Position numbers and translations under genes: made by a program. Source: an uncultured Alcanivorax sp. (lineage in GTDB: Bacteria; Pseudomonadota; Gammaproteobacteria; Pseudomonadales; Alcanivoracaceae). From it: 64,000 nucleotides of DNA. A model generated the notes under the pieces. It worked only from the letters and a program-made list of their open reading frames with translations, searched no databases and was not told the origin of the DNA. Below, piece after piece: positions 1-8,758 of this stretch. The stretch spans positions 372,001 through 436,000 of the forward strand of contig NZ_CAMYIV010000012.1 of assembly GCF_947258575.1 (NCBI RefSeq), read 5' to 3'. The number at the start of each line of letters is the position of its first letter. The stretch's first letter is position 1.

Positions 1-89
1 GCCACGGTGCGAATGCCCAGCTCCTTGCAAGCGCGCAGGATGCGCAGGGCGATTTCGCCGCGGTTGGCAATGACAACCTTTTCCAGCAT
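1..89 (-). CDS. accC: Biotin carboxylase subunit of acetyl-CoA carboxylase, N-terminal fragment
   Basis: Only the first 29 or so residues lie in the window; the gene runs off the left edge. The start ([18 protein letters not shown]) is the typical opening of the AccC biotin-carboxylase fold. AccC carboxylates the biotin on AccB with ATP and bicarbonate, the first half of malonyl-CoA synthesis for fatty acids. It follows accB by 12 bases, the usual accB-accC operon, with aroQ upstream. Identification rests on this N-terminus and the neighbour. Confidence 0.9.
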   Translation of the reverse strand, partial: MLEKVVIANRGEIALRILRACKELGIRTV

Positions 90-101
90 GAGATGCCTCC
101 G

Positions 102-560
102 TTAAACGATGGAGAACAGAGGCTGATCGAACTCAACCGGTTCGCCGTCTTCCACAAGGATGGCATCAATGGTGCCGGATTTGTCCGCTTCGATCTGGTT
201 CATCATCTTCATGGCTTCGACGATGCACAGTACGTCACCAGCCTGGACTTTCTTGCCTACCTCGACAAAGGACGAGGCTCCCGGTGACGGTGAGCGATAG
301 AAAGTGCCAACCATGGGCGAGCGCACCAGATGACCGCTGGGGGTGTTGTCAGCCGGTGCCGGTGTTTCAGCAGCGGCAGCAGGGGCAGGAGCCGGAGCGG
401 GCGCGGCGGCCTGTGGGGCGGCATAGTAATGGGCCGGCGCTGCAGGGTGACGCGAGCCGCGACTGATGCGCACGGACTCTTCTCCCTCACAGATCTCCAG
501 CTCTTCAATGCCGGATTCCTCCAGCAGCTCAATCAGTTTCTTTACCTTGCGAATATCCAT
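102..560 (-). CDS. accB: Biotin carboxyl carrier protein of acetyl-CoA carboxylase
   Basis: 152 residues, normal for AccB. A short N-terminal helical region ([17 protein letters not shown]) is followed by a Pro/Ala-rich flexible linker (about residues 40-75) and a C-terminal biotinyl domain. The biotin-acceptor motif EAMKMMN is present with the lysine at residue 118. It carries carboxybiotin between the AccC carboxylase and the AccA/AccD transferase in the cytoplasm. It lies 3 bases downstream of aroQ and just upstream of accC, a common proteobacterial aroQ-accB-accC operon. Confidence 0.97.
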   Translation of the reverse strand: MDIRKVKKLIELLEESGIEELEICEGEESVRISRGSRHPAAPAHYYAAPQAAAPAPAPAPAAAAETPAPADNTPSGHLVRSPMVGTFYRSPSPGASSFVEVGKKVQAGDVLCIVEAMKMMNQIEADKSGTIDAILVEDGEPVEFDQPLFSIV

Positions 561-563
561 GTA

Positions 564-1004
564 TTAACCATCCAGTTGTTCAAGGGCGGCGGTCAGCGCC
601 AGCGGGTAGCCAGTTGCGCCGAGCCCGCAGATCACGCCCCGGGCAATATCGGAAAAATAGGAATGATGGCGGAAACTTTCCCGGGCATGCACGTTCGACA
701 AGTGCACCTCGATAAAGGGGATGTCCACCGCCAGCAGGGCGTCACGCAGGGCCACGCTGGTATGGGTGAATGCCGCCGGATTGATGATGATGAAGTCGAT
801 GCCTTCGGTGCGGGCATCGTGGATCCGTTCAACCAGCTCGTATTCCGCGTTGCTTTGCAGATGCTGCAGGTGGTGGCCTGCATCGCCGGCCTGGGCCTGC
901 AATTGCTGGTTGATATCGGCCAGGGTGGTATGGCCGTACTTGTCCGGCTCGCGGGTGCCGAGCAGGTTCAGGTTTGGGCCGTGTAAGACCAGAATGGAAG
1001 CCAA
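564..1004 (-). CDS. aroQ: Type II 3-dehydroquinate dehydratase
   Basis: 146 residues, the small type II class. It converts 3-dehydroquinate to 3-dehydroshikimate in the shikimate pathway. The N-terminal [20 protein letters not shown] block carries the conserved Asn and the catalytic Tyr region. Further family motifs are [17 protein letters not shown] and [17 protein letters not shown] (substrate binding and catalytic His). It is first gene of the aroQ-accB-accC operon. Confidence 0.96.
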   Translation of the reverse strand: MASILVLHGPNLNLLGTREPDKYGHTTLADINQQLQAQAGDAGHHLQHLQSNAEYELVERIHDARTEGIDFIIINPAAFTHTSVALRDALLAVDIPFIEVHLSNVHARESFRHHSYFSDIARGVICGLGATGYPLALTAALEQLDG

Positions 1005-1091
1005 AACAGGTCCCCCTGGGGAATTTGTCGTTATTTGCCGTGAACGTGCAGGAAAAGCACCGGTTATCCCGGCGTTTCTGGCACTTGTGCA

Positions 1092-1120
1092 ATATTAGGG
1101 GGAAATCATGACAGAAAAAA
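1092..1120 (-). promoter_or_regulatory. Candidate sigma-70 promoter for aroQ-accB-accC
   Basis: Reading the minus strand, a TAATAT -10 hexamer lies 17 bases after a poor TTTTTT -35, about 90 bases upstream of the aroQ ATG. The -10 is good but the -35 is weak, so this is tentative. The remaining 1005-1237 spacer shows a GCCGCTCCTACAGCGGC palindrome near 1200-1220, resembling the TGTAGGAG repeat ends seen elsewhere in the window. Confidence 0.3.
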
Positions 1121-1237
1121 GGGTTTTACAACATTCGTTACAAGTTACCGGAAGATGCCGTGCAATCGGTACTGTTTCACGATTTTTGTTCGGGCGGGAG
1201 AGCGCCGCTCCTACAGCGGCTACGTAGAGCGATCCTG

Positions 1238-3103
1238 TTACAGCCCCGGCATGACACGCTTGTTCAGGTGCTCCAGAAACCGTTCCGGTTTCATTTCCCC
1301 CAGTACCCGCGATTCAGGCAGCTCCGTGCCTGCGGGGGTAAAGAACACCAGCGCCGGCAGGCCGAGGATGTTGTATTGCTCCATGATCGCCTGGCTGTCC
1401 GCACTGATCTCGGTAATATCCACCCGATAAAGATCGAAGTCTTTCATGGCGGCGAGTACCTGCGGGTCGCTGAGGGTGGTTTCCTCCAGTACCTTGCAGG
1501 CCACGCACCACTCGGCAAAGAAATCCACCAGCACCGGGTTGCCTGCCTGGCGGGAATCGGCCAGGGCGGCGTTGAGATTGTCGCGGCCCAGGATGGTTTG
1601 CCAGGGGCCATGATCCCCCGGGGTGTTGGCAGTGGCAGCTGCCGGTGCCGATTGCGTCATCGGGGCCAGGGGTTGCAGTGGATCGTCACCGCCACTGAGC
1701 GCGCCGACAATCATCACCGAGCCATACAGGGCCAGCACCAGGGCAATGCCGCGCTTGAGCCGGGCGAGCCCCTCGCCGGCGGCTTCCAGGGCGCCGAGCT
1801 GCACGCCGTAGACCGCCAGAAGCAAGCCGTAAAGGCCCAGGGTAATGGTGCCGCTGATGATGCGATCCAGCAGCCAGATGGCCACCCCGAGCATGACCAC
1901 GCCGAAGAAGCGTTTGATTTCTTCCATCCACATTCCGGCCCGGGGCAGCAGGCTGCCGCCGCCGGTGCCAAAGATGATCAGTGGCAGGCCCATACCCATG
2001 GACAGGGCGAACAGGGACGCCGCTCCGGTGAGGGCATCACCGCTGGCGGCTACATAGATCAGTGCGCCGGCCAGAATCGGGGTGACACAGGGAGACACCA
2101 CCAGGGCGGAGATGGTGCCCATGATAGCGGCACCGAACAGGCTGCCGCGCTTGCTGTCGCCGGGCTGGTGCAGCTTGTTACGCAGAAAGGCGGGCAGTTG
2201 CAGCTCGTAGAGACCAAACATGGACAGCGCCAGCAACACGAAGATCACCGTGGAGGTAATGATGGCCGCCGGTTGTTGCAGCAGGACCTGAAGGTTCAAG
2301 CCGGCCCCAAATACCGCCACCAGCAGCCCGGCCAGGGTATAGGGCACCGCCATGCCCAGCACATAACTGGTGCTAAGCACAAAGCCGCGACTGGCACTGG
2401 GCTCCTTTTCGCCGGCGATGATCCCGGAGAGGATCGGCACCATGGGGAAGACACAAGGCGTGAACGCCAGCAGCAGGCCGCCCACGAAGAACAGGCCGAT
2501 AATCAGGCCCAGAGAGCGGTCGGTCATCCACCGGTTAAAGGCATTGGCGTCTTCGGATTGCAGGGTGCTGAGAAAGCCGCCGTCATCATCGCGGGGGCTG
2601 GCGGACTCAGGGGGAGTGGCCGCGGTCGCGGCCGGAGACTTTTTTGCTGGTGACGGGTTGGCCAGCGGGATGACTTTTTTGGTGGGCGGGTAGCACAGGG
2701 TGTCCTCGATACAGCCCTGATAGCGCACCTCCAGCTCGGTCGCCACCAGCGGCACGCTGTTAACCGGCAAGGTCAGGGAGAGACGGTCGTAATACACCTC
2801 CACATCCCCGAAAATCTCGTCGGTCTTGTCCTTGCCGGGGGGCAGGGCATAGTCAGCGAAATCCTCCAGCACGTTGCCGTTCTGGTCACGCAGGCTGAAG
2901 CCGAAACGGTGCTGATAGAGGTAAACGTCATCGATCAGCTCGAAATCCAGCAGCAGTTGCTGGTTGTCCCAGTCTGCATCAGTGACAAGCTGGATGGCTT
3001 CGTCCACGGTGGGTAAAGGGGCGTCCCCGAACAGATCACTGGCACCCGCCCACACCGGGAAAAGCGCAATAATGAAAAGTAGCGGTTGCCAAGCTGATCG
3101 CAT
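1238..3103 (-). CDS. dsbD: Thiol:disulfide interchange protein DsbD
   Basis: 621 residues, full length. It moves electrons from cytoplasmic thioredoxin across the inner membrane to periplasmic isomerases and cytochrome c maturation. Visible modules: signal peptide (1-21); periplasmic alpha domain with a Cys pair in YQGCIEDTLCYPP; eight-helix membrane domain with the redox cysteines in TPCVFPMVPIL and SPCVTPILAG; C-terminal thioredoxin-like domain with WCVACK. All three cysteine pairs are intact. It sits upstream of aroQ on the same strand with a 233-base gap, so it probably has its own promoter. Confidence 0.96.
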   Translation of the reverse strand: MRSAWQPLLFIIALFPVWAGASDLFGDAPLPTVDEAIQLVTDADWDNQQLLLDFELIDDVYLYQHRFGFSLRDQNGNVLEDFADYALPPGKDKTDEIFGDVEVYYDRLSLTLPVNSVPLVATELEVRYQGCIEDTLCYPPTKKVIPLANPSPAKKSPAATAATPPESASPRDDDGGFLSTLQSEDANAFNRWMTDRSLGLIIGLFFVGGLLLAFTPCVFPMVPILSGIIAGEKEPSASRGFVLSTSYVLGMAVPYTLAGLLVAVFGAGLNLQVLLQQPAAIITSTVIFVLLALSMFGLYELQLPAFLRNKLHQPGDSKRGSLFGAAIMGTISALVVSPCVTPILAGALIYVAASGDALTGAASLFALSMGMGLPLIIFGTGGGSLLPRAGMWMEEIKRFFGVVMLGVAIWLLDRIISGTITLGLYGLLLAVYGVQLGALEAAGEGLARLKRGIALVLALYGSVMIVGALSGGDDPLQPLAPMTQSAPAAATANTPGDHGPWQTILGRDNLNAALADSRQAGNPVLVDFFAEWCVACKVLEETTLSDPQVLAAMKDFDLYRVDITEISADSQAIMEQYNILGLPALVFFTPAGTELPESRVLGEMKPERFLEHLNKRVMPGL

Positions 3104-3361
3104 GCCTGTCTCCTATGATGGCCACTGCTTCGATGCACAAAAGGGCGGGAAGTTTCATTGGCTGTAACCCGCAAAGCCCGGCAGCGCAGTGGCGTCGGGC
3201 CGCTATTCTCGCCAGTGGGCGGGCAGAAGGCAAAGGGTGTCGACCCGGGCGGTGCATATTTCTGGCCGGGCGTAGCAGGCTTTTCAACAGCCTGCTGGAG
3301 ATTTGAGTTTTCACCGTCGGCCTATTGTATAGTGATTCGCAGATGGATCTTGGGAGTGATC

Positions 3362-4369
3362 ATGAGTAACGAAAAATTCAGCGAAAAAATGGGTGACGCC
3401 ATGCTCGACCCCCGCCATAACCGGATTTGGAAAGGGATTCTGTGGTTGCTGGGGCTACTACTGCTGGTGGATGTTCTGCTGAGCTGGTACTGGAGCCAGG
3501 AGCCTGATCTGCGTGAATTGCCCAGTCGAGAGAACGCGGTCGCCGGGGAAACCATTGCCCGTGAACTTATCTTCGTTTCCGACACCTTGCTGTCCAAGCC
3601 GGGAGGCTATCTCAGTAACGATATCCTGCCCCACCGTCTGTGGATGGATAACATGCCAGCCTGGGAATACGGCGTACTGGTGCAGGTGCGTGATTTTACC
3701 CGGGTGCTGCGTCGGGATATGAGCCGCTCCCAGTCCCAGAGTCAGGAAGACCGCGATCTGGCCATTGCCGAGCCTCAATTCAACTTTGATGCGCAAAGCT
3801 GGGCCATGCCGGCCACGGAAAGTGAATACCGCCGGGGTATCAAGGCGCTGCAGAGCTACCTGGATCGCCTTACCGATGCCAACGAAGGCGACGGCAAATT
3901 CTATGCCCGGGCGGATAACCTCAATTACTGGCTCAACGAAGTGCAGAGCCGGCTGGGTTCCCTGAGCCTGAAACTGAGCCAGAGTGTGGGGCGCAGTGAG
4001 CTGAACATGGATGTGGGCAGTGCCGAGTCCGTTGCCAAGCCAGGTAATAAGGAAGACTTTGTGAAAACGCCCTGGTTGAAGATCGACGATGCGTTTTACG
4101 AAGCACGGGGCGCAACCTGGGCGCTGACCCAGTTGATGCGAGCCGCCGAGGTGGATTTCGCCGAGGTGTTACGGAAAAAGAACGCCACCGTCAGCTTCCG
4201 CCAGATGGTGCGCGAACTGGAAGCCACCCAGGAAACCCTGTGGAGTCCGCTGATTCTCAACGGCGATGGTTTTGGCATGCTGGCCAACCATTCCCTGGTG
4301 ATGGCCAACTATGTGTCGCGGGCCAATGCGGCACTGGTGGATCTGCGGAAACTGTTGCAGGAAGGGTGA
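3362..4369 (+). CDS. DUF2333 family inner-membrane protein
   Basis: 335 residues from the ATG that follows a GGGAG ribosome site; an upstream in-frame extension to 3158 lacks one. One membrane helix near residues 25-43 follows a short cytoplasmic tail, so most of the protein is probably periplasmic. I recognise the DUF2333 (PF10095) pattern, including LPSRENAVAGETIARELIF and an MPATESEYRRGIKALQSYLD region. The molecular function is not known to me. It is transcribed away from dsbD and converges on the PF10118 gene. Confidence 0.8.
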   Translation: MSNEKFSEKMGDAMLDPRHNRIWKGILWLLGLLLLVDVLLSWYWSQEPDLRELPSRENAVAGETIARELIFVSDTLLSKPGGYLSNDILPHRLWMDNMPAWEYGVLVQVRDFTRVLRRDMSRSQSQSQEDRDLAIAEPQFNFDAQSWAMPATESEYRRGIKALQSYLDRLTDANEGDGKFYARADNLNYWLNEVQSRLGSLSLKLSQSVGRSELNMDVGSAESVAKPGNKEDFVKTPWLKIDDAFYEARGATWALTQLMRAAEVDFAEVLRKKNATVSFRQMVRELEATQETLWSPLILNGDGFGMLANHSLVMANYVSRANAALVDLRKLLQEG

Positions 4370-4377
4370 GGAAGGCA

Positions 4378-4536
4378 GTTAACAGTTAATAGTGAATAGT
4401 TAACAGCGGCGCGGAAAGCGTTAGCGGTTATCCAAAGCAAAGAGGCCGCGCCCAACCTGTGGGCGCGGCCTCTTGCGTTTCAGACACAACAAATATTGTT
4501 CGCGTAGCTGTTAACTATTCACTATTAACTGTTAAC
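4378..4536. repeat. Family A heptad arms flanking a terminator (copy 1)
   Basis: Two perfectly complementary 29-base arms (4378-4406 and 4508-4536) enclose a GC-rich terminator hairpin. Each arm is four 7-base units: GTTAACA, GTTAATA, GTGAATA, GTTAACA, plus a G. The arms match 29 of 29. The element fills the whole convergent junction between the DUF2333 gene and the PF10118 gene. Related arms occur at 46281-46438 and 47621-47651. Confidence 0.9.
4440..4474. terminator. Bidirectional hairpin terminator
   Basis: A 15-bp stem AAGAGGCCGCGCCCA is paired with TGGGCGCGGCCTCTT around a 5-base loop, between convergent genes. The same GGCCGCGCCC stem recurs at 6641-6677 and 46328-46364. Confidence 0.85.
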
Positions 4537-4541
4537 TTAAA

Positions 4542-5405
4542 TCACGCCGCGTTCTTTTCCTTGGGCTGTGGCAGGCTTGCTCGCCATTTTTCAATGAGTG
4601 CGCTGTTGTCATCATCCCAGGGATGAAAGCCGGGTTTCAGGTAGCTGAACCAGGCAGGTATGATGCTGCTGATCACGCCTTTGTAGCCGAACCCTTTCCA
4701 CAGTCCTTTGGCCAGGGTGAGGGGCTTGCGGTGGGCATTGTCGCGCTTGAGCATCTGCCAGGTGAAGTAGCTGGAGAAGCCGATCAGGTAGGCGGTGCTG
4801 GAGAGGAACAGTCGCTGGCGCTCCAGGTAGTTGCCGCTGACATCCATGTACAAGTCGTAGGCGACGGCCTTGTGTTCGGTTTCTTCGATGGCGTGCCACA
4901 CCCACAGGTCACGCACTGCCGGGTCCATCTTTTCCAGCAACTCCGGGCGGCGCAGGATGGCGTCGGCAAGAATGGCGGTAAAGTGCTCCAGGCCTGCGGT
5001 AGCTGCCAGCTGCTGACGTTTGCTCATGTACTTGCGGGCACCGGCCAACAGCTTGTTGGTGACGCCAAGGGCATGGGCAACGATGTCGTCATACTTGCCG
5101 TCAGCAATCAGGTCGTTGAATGCCTGATGCTCCAGGGAGTGCATGGCTTCCTGGCCAATAAAGCCGGAAATATCTTTCTGGCGATCCTTATCCTCTACTT
5201 GGTCACGCAGGGCCCGAACAGAATCCACGAAGAAACGCTCGCCCTCAGGAAAGGTCAGTGACAGGATGTTCAGCAGATGGGTCAGTACCGGATCGTTATC
5301 GAACCAGTAATCATCGTGCTGTATGCCGTCGAAGGAAAACCCCATGCGACGGGGGATAATGGGCACAGAAGGGCGCTGCTTTTTTTTCACCAGCTTCAGA
5401 TTCAT
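4542..5405 (-). CDS. Predicted metal-dependent hydrolase (PF10118 family)
   Basis: 287 residues from the ATG preceded by AGGAGA; a longer reading to 5501 has no ribosome site. The putative metal ligands of this helical family are visible in IGQEAMHSLEHQAF and HAIEETEHKAVAYDLY. The N-terminus is basic (KLVKKKQRP), and a hydrophobic stretch around residues 175-195 suggests membrane association. The substrate is unknown to me. The divergent AraC regulator, 96 bases away, is the obvious candidate regulator (inference). Confidence 0.75.
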   Translation of the reverse strand: MNLKLVKKKQRPSVPIIPRRMGFSFDGIQHDDYWFDNDPVLTHLLNILSLTFPEGERFFVDSVRALRDQVEDKDRQKDISGFIGQEAMHSLEHQAFNDLIADGKYDDIVAHALGVTNKLLAGARKYMSKRQQLAATAGLEHFTAILADAILRRPELLEKMDPAVRDLWVWHAIEETEHKAVAYDLYMDVSGNYLERQRLFLSSTAYLIGFSSYFTWQMLKRDNAHRKPLTLAKGLWKGFGYKGVISSIIPAWFSYLKPGFHPWDDDNSALIEKWRASLPQPKEKNAA

Positions 5406-5501
5406 CAGTGTCTCCTGGTACAAATGCCATTGATGACATCGTTCAATGACAACTACTATGCTCAGTCTTGCAGTCAAGGTCTTGTCGTGGAGGGCCAACA
5501 A

Positions 5502-6530
5502 ATGGTGAGTTCGGGCCGTCCCTGGGGAAGTGCCGGGATACCGGGTATTTACGTGGTATTGCTCTATGACGTGCTGGCGGGCATGGGGCTGGATGCCCCG
5601 TCTCTGCTGGCGGGGCAGGGGGTGAGCCGCGACGAGTTACTGGCTCCGGACCGGCGGGTATCCATGTCCCTGGCCCAGACCGTGGCCGAGCGGGGTGTGG
5701 CCATGGTCGGCGAGCAGGGGCTGGGGTTCCGTTATGCCCGGGCCATGAGCATCACCCTGCATGGCCCGGTTGGCCTGCTGGCCTTGTCCAGCGCCAGCGC
5801 CCAGGATGCCCTGGATGCGGCTTGCCGCTTCCTCGGTCTGCGGGCGCCTTTCCTGGTGATTGATCAGTGTCGTCTTGGCGAGTTGGCCCATCTGCGACTT
5901 CGCAGTACGGCTTCGCTGGGTGTGGCCCATGATTTTGTTATCGAAGCCATGCTGGTGGGATTGGTGTTCATGATCGAACAGTTATTGGATGCACCGCCGG
6001 AAGGGCTGGAGATTCGCCGCCGGGGCAGTGCGCCGGCCTATCTGTCGACGCTCAAAAAAGAGGTGGGGGTGCCGGTTCTGTTCGATCAGGATGAGGACGC
6101 TCTGGTATTTCCGCTGACAGCACTGGCTGCCCGCCCCCGTCTGGCTGATCCGCAGGTGGCGGCGCTGGCAAGGGAGCAGTGTGAGCTGGAGTTCCGTCAG
6201 TGGCGTACCGACGAAGACGGCGTTATGGCAGAGCGTATCCGTAGTGCCCTGCAGGATCGGCCGGCGCCGTTGTTGTCTCTGGAAGCCATGGCGGAAAAGC
6301 TGTCGGTGTCACCCCGTACCCTCAAGCGCCATCTGCAACAATCCGGGCTCAGCTACCGGCAACTCCAGGATCAGGAGCGTTATCGTCAGGCGCAGCGTCT
6401 GCTGGCGAAGCCGGATAACAGCATCAGCGAGGTGGCTTATTCCTTGGGGTATAGCGATGTGGCCAACTTCTCCAAGGCGTTCAAGCGCTGGAGTGGGGTG
6501 ACGCCGCGAGCCTACCGGGAGCAGAGATAA
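5502..6530 (+). CDS. AraC-family transcriptional regulator with Arabinose_bd-type N-domain
   Basis: 342 residues from the ATG after a GGAGGG ribosome site; upstream in-frame codons would overlap the divergent gene. The first 200 residues resemble the PF12625 ligand-binding domain. The C-terminal 100 residues form the AraC double helix-turn-helix, with LSLEAMAEKLSVSPRTLKRHL and ISEVAYSLGYSDVANFSKAFKRW. It is divergent from the PF10118 gene and probably controls it. The inducer cannot be told from sequence. Confidence 0.9.
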   Translation: MVSSGRPWGSAGIPGIYVVLLYDVLAGMGLDAPSLLAGQGVSRDELLAPDRRVSMSLAQTVAERGVAMVGEQGLGFRYARAMSITLHGPVGLLALSSASAQDALDAACRFLGLRAPFLVIDQCRLGELAHLRLRSTASLGVAHDFVIEAMLVGLVFMIEQLLDAPPEGLEIRRRGSAPAYLSTLKKEVGVPVLFDQDEDALVFPLTALAARPRLADPQVAALAREQCELEFRQWRTDEDGVMAERIRSALQDRPAPLLSLEAMAEKLSVSPRTLKRHLQQSGLSYRQLQDQERYRQAQRLLAKPDNSISEVAYSLGYSDVANFSKAFKRWSGVTPRAYREQR

Positions 6531-6534
6531 CAAC

Positions 6535-6730
6535 AAGCTTCAAGCTACAAGCTAAGAGCTAGAAGCCACGGGAAGGGCTGGAGAGGAGTGCTCCGCTGTG
6601 CCCGCGCACGGAGCCTGCCAGGGGTTATCAAGGCAGCTGAAAAAAAGGCCGCGCCCATTATCTGGGCGCGGCCTCTTTGCTTGCTGCTCCACGACACTAT
6701 CTCGCGTTGCAGCTTGAAGCTTGTGGCTTG
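6535..6730. repeat. Family B heptad arms flanking the same type of terminator (copy 2)
   Basis: The left arm (6535-6569) is 7-base units AAGCTTC, AAGCTAC, AAGCTAA, GAGCTAG, AAGCCAC. The right arm (6709-6730) is the inverted form, read on the minus strand as AAGCCAC, AAGCTTC, AAGCTGC. Between them is the GGCCGCGCCC hairpin. The element occupies the convergent junction between the AraC gene and ppa, with its right arm ending 2 bases from the ppa stop codon. Confidence 0.85.
6641..6677. terminator. Bidirectional hairpin terminator
   Basis: The stem AGGCCGCGCCCA pairs with TGGGCGCGGCCT and is flanked by a run of A on the left and CTTT on the right, so it can terminate both the AraC gene and ppa. 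The core is almost identical to the hairpin at 4440-4474. Confidence 0.85.
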
Positions 6731-6732
6731 CC

Positions 6733-7263
6733 TTACCCTTTTTCGTAGGCTTCCACAGACTTCAGGATCTCGGCCTTGGCGGCTTCGGCGCCGTCCCAGC
6801 CATCGACCTTCACCCACTTGCCAGCTTCCAGCTCTTTGTAGTGCTCGAAGAAGTGCTTGATCTGGGCCAGCAGCAGCTCGGGCAGATCGTTGATCTCTTT
6901 CACGTTGTCGTAGATCTTGGTCAGCTTGGTATGCGGCACGGCAACCAGCTTGGCATCTTTACCGGCTTCGTCGGTCATGTTCAGGATGCCGACGGGACGG
7001 CAGCGGATCACGGAGCCGGGAACCACCGGGTAGGGGGTCACAACCAGCACGTCCAGCGGGTCGCCATCTTCGGACAGGGTGTTGGGGATGTAGCCATAGT
7101 TGGCCGGATAGAACATGGGGGTTGCCATGAAGCGGTCCACGAATACGGCGTTGCTGTCTTTGTCGATCTCGTACTTGATCGGGTCAGCGTTGGCCGGGAT
7201 CTCGATGACCACGTAGATGTCTTCCGGAATCTCTTTCCCGGCGGGAACCTTAGCAAAATCCAT
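6733..7263 (-). CDS. ppa: Soluble inorganic pyrophosphatase, family I
   Basis: 176 residues, standard length. It hydrolyses pyrophosphate to phosphate with magnesium, pulling biosynthetic reactions forward. The signature DGDPLDVLV with its metal-binding aspartates is intact, as are [14 protein letters not shown] and the YGYIPNTL segment. An AAGGATAG ribosome site precedes the ATG. A single gene with its own promoter at 7302-7331. Confidence 0.97.
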   Translation of the reverse strand: MDFAKVPAGKEIPEDIYVVIEIPANADPIKYEIDKDSNAVFVDRFMATPMFYPANYGYIPNTLSEDGDPLDVLVVTPYPVVPGSVIRCRPVGILNMTDEAGKDAKLVAVPHTKLTKIYDNVKEINDLPELLLAQIKHFFEHYKELEAGKWVKVDGWDGAEAAKAEILKSVEAYEKG

Positions 7264-7301
7264 GATCTATCCTTCTCAAACAGGGTTGGTGGTGGGCGCG
7301 G

Positions 7302-7331
7302 ATTATAGCAATGCGAGGCGGTCCCGGCTAA
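7302..7331 (-). promoter_or_regulatory. Probable sigma-70 promoter of ppa
   Basis: On the minus strand a perfect TATAAT -10 is preceded by TTAGCC with an 18-base spacer, about 40 bases upstream of the ppa start. Confidence 0.6.
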
Positions 7332-7415
7332 TGGCGGAAAGTCGTAGCCGAAGGCGTAAGGATAATGGCTTTATGGTCAATGAGTTAGGGAGCCCGTGGT
7401 GGGCTCCCGGGCGGG

Positions 7416-7781
7416 TTATTGGGCTTCGCTCCAGCCGGGATAGTTGCCCTCCAGCAGCCGCACCTTCTTGAAACCGGCGTCCTCCAGCACGGTGGCAGCG
7501 GCGCTGGCGCGGCGTCCGGATACGCAGTACAGCACGATTTCCTGCTTGCGGTATTGCTTGAGCATATCCAGGTGCTGCTCCATCTGCTTGGCCGGCACCA
7601 TGATGGCGCCGGGAATGTGGCCGGCCAGGTACTCATCCTCGTCACGGACATCAATGATGATGGGGGCCCGGTCGGCCTGCATGGCCTGTTTGAGCTCGTT
7701 GATGCTGATACTGTCGGCCGCCCAAAGTGGGGTGGCGAGAATGCTCAGCAGCATTAGTAGGCCCAGGCTGATACGTTTCAT
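7416..7781 (-). CDS. Exported single-domain rhodanese-like protein
   Basis: 121 residues starting at MKRISLGLLML; a signal peptide ends near PLWA/ADS. The rhodanese domain has DVRDEDEYLAGHIPGA and the active-site loop YCVSGRRA with the sulfur-accepting Cys, so it is probably an active periplasmic sulfurtransferase. The start overlaps the stop of the upstream small gene by 4 bases, indicating translational coupling. The natural sulfur donor is unknown. It is 47 kb from the sulfide operon in this window, so a direct link is not shown. Confidence 0.85.
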   Translation of the reverse strand: MKRISLGLLMLLSILATPLWAADSISINELKQAMQADRAPIIIDVRDEDEYLAGHIPGAIMVPAKQMEQHLDMLKQYRKQEIVLYCVSGRRASAAATVLEDAGFKKVRLLEGNYPGWSEAQ

Positions 7782-7960
7782 GACTCTGACTCCTGTCGGG
7801 TTTGCCATTCCTGCAACTCGTCCCACAGCTTCTCCGCATCCCGCACCATGCTGGCAACAGAAGGCTTGGCTGCAGGGTTGGAAAAACTGGCCGCGAGGGC
7901 GCGGCTGGCACATTCATATACGAACGCCTGTTTTGACAACTCGTCGAGGGTTTTGCTCAC
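7778..7960 (-). CDS. Small hypothetical protein upstream of the rhodanese
   Basis: 60 residues with a GTG start, preceded by AAGGAGAA at good spacing. Predicted helical and charged (LSKQAFVYECASRAL, RDAEKLWDELQEWQTR), with no signal peptide or membrane segment. It overlaps the rhodanese start by ATGA, so the two are co-translated. I do not recognise a family. Confidence 0.6.
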   Translation of the reverse strand: MSKTLDELSKQAFVYECASRALAASFSNPAAKPSVASMVRDAEKLWDELQEWQTRQESES

Positions 7961-8100
7961 GGGTTCTCCTTTTTACTTTCTGACGCTACCACCGCTGTGG
8001 TCCCGAGAACAGTGACAGGTGCACGGCAGTGACTTTTGCCGCGTAAACGGCACAATATTGGCCATCTGTATTTCGCCACCCGGTGCCAAGGAGCGTGTCC

Positions 8101-8727
8101 ATGTCCGTCCACGAAATCACCCACCCTCTGGTCAAACACAAGCTGGGCCTGTTGCGCCAACAAAGCCTGTCCACTCGCAGTTTTCGCCAGCTCACCGCAG
8201 AAGTGGGCAGCCTGCTGACCTATGAAGCCACTAGCGATCTGGAGCTGGAGGATTATCAGGTGGACACCTGGATGGGCCCGGCGCCGGCCCAGCGCATCAA
8301 AGGCAAGAAAGTCACGGTGGTGCCGATCCTGCGTGCCGGCATCGGCATGCTCGACGGAGTGTTGGAGCTCATCCCCAGCGCCAAGGTCAGCGTAGTAGGG
8401 GTCTACCGCAACGAGGAAACTCTGGAGCCGGTGGCCTACTTTGAAAAGCTGGCCCACGATATTGATGAACGCCTGGCACTAGTGGTGGACCCCATGCTGG
8501 CCACCGGTGGCTCCCTGGTCGCCTGCATCGACATGCTGAAAAAGGCGGGTTGCCAACAGATCCGTGCCCTGGTGCTGGTGGCGGCGCCGGAAGGCATTGA
8601 AAAGGTAAAGGCTGCCCACCCGGATGTGGCGATTTACACCGCCTCGGTGGACCAGGGGCTCAATGAAGATGGCTATATCATCCCCGGCCTGGGCGACGCC
8701 GGGGACAAGATTTTCGGCACCCGCTAA
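8101..8727 (+). CDS. upp: Uracil phosphoribosyltransferase
   Basis: 208 residues from the ATG after AAGGAG. It converts uracil and PRPP to UMP (pyrimidine salvage). The PRPP-binding loop DPMLATGGS, the [11 protein letters not shown] segment and the C-terminal uracil-binding [16 protein letters not shown] are all present. It is followed 31 bases later by the uracil permease, the usual upp-uraA pair coupling uptake to trapping. Confidence 0.97.
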   Translation: MSVHEITHPLVKHKLGLLRQQSLSTRSFRQLTAEVGSLLTYEATSDLELEDYQVDTWMGPAPAQRIKGKKVTVVPILRAGIGMLDGVLELIPSAKVSVVGVYRNEETLEPVAYFEKLAHDIDERLALVVDPMLATGGSLVACIDMLKKAGCQQIRALVLVAAPEGIEKVKAAHPDVAIYTASVDQGLNEDGYIIPGLGDAGDKIFGTR

Positions 8728-8758
8728 TCCTCTTTCTGCCAAAACAGGAGCCTCCGGC

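Noticed and set aside
1160-2653. Long open frame of 497 codons on the plus strand
   Set aside because: It is antisense to dsbD; its Gln/His/Gly-rich product is typical of a shadow frame in GC-rich DNA, while dsbD has all its motifs.
4378-4536. CRISPR-like array from the repeated GTTAACA units
   Set aside because: Units are contiguous 7-mers without spacers, and no cas genes are present.
7416-7781. Rhodanese as part of the sulfide operon system
   Set aside because: It is 45 kb away, exported, and paired with an unrelated small gene; no direct link is visible.
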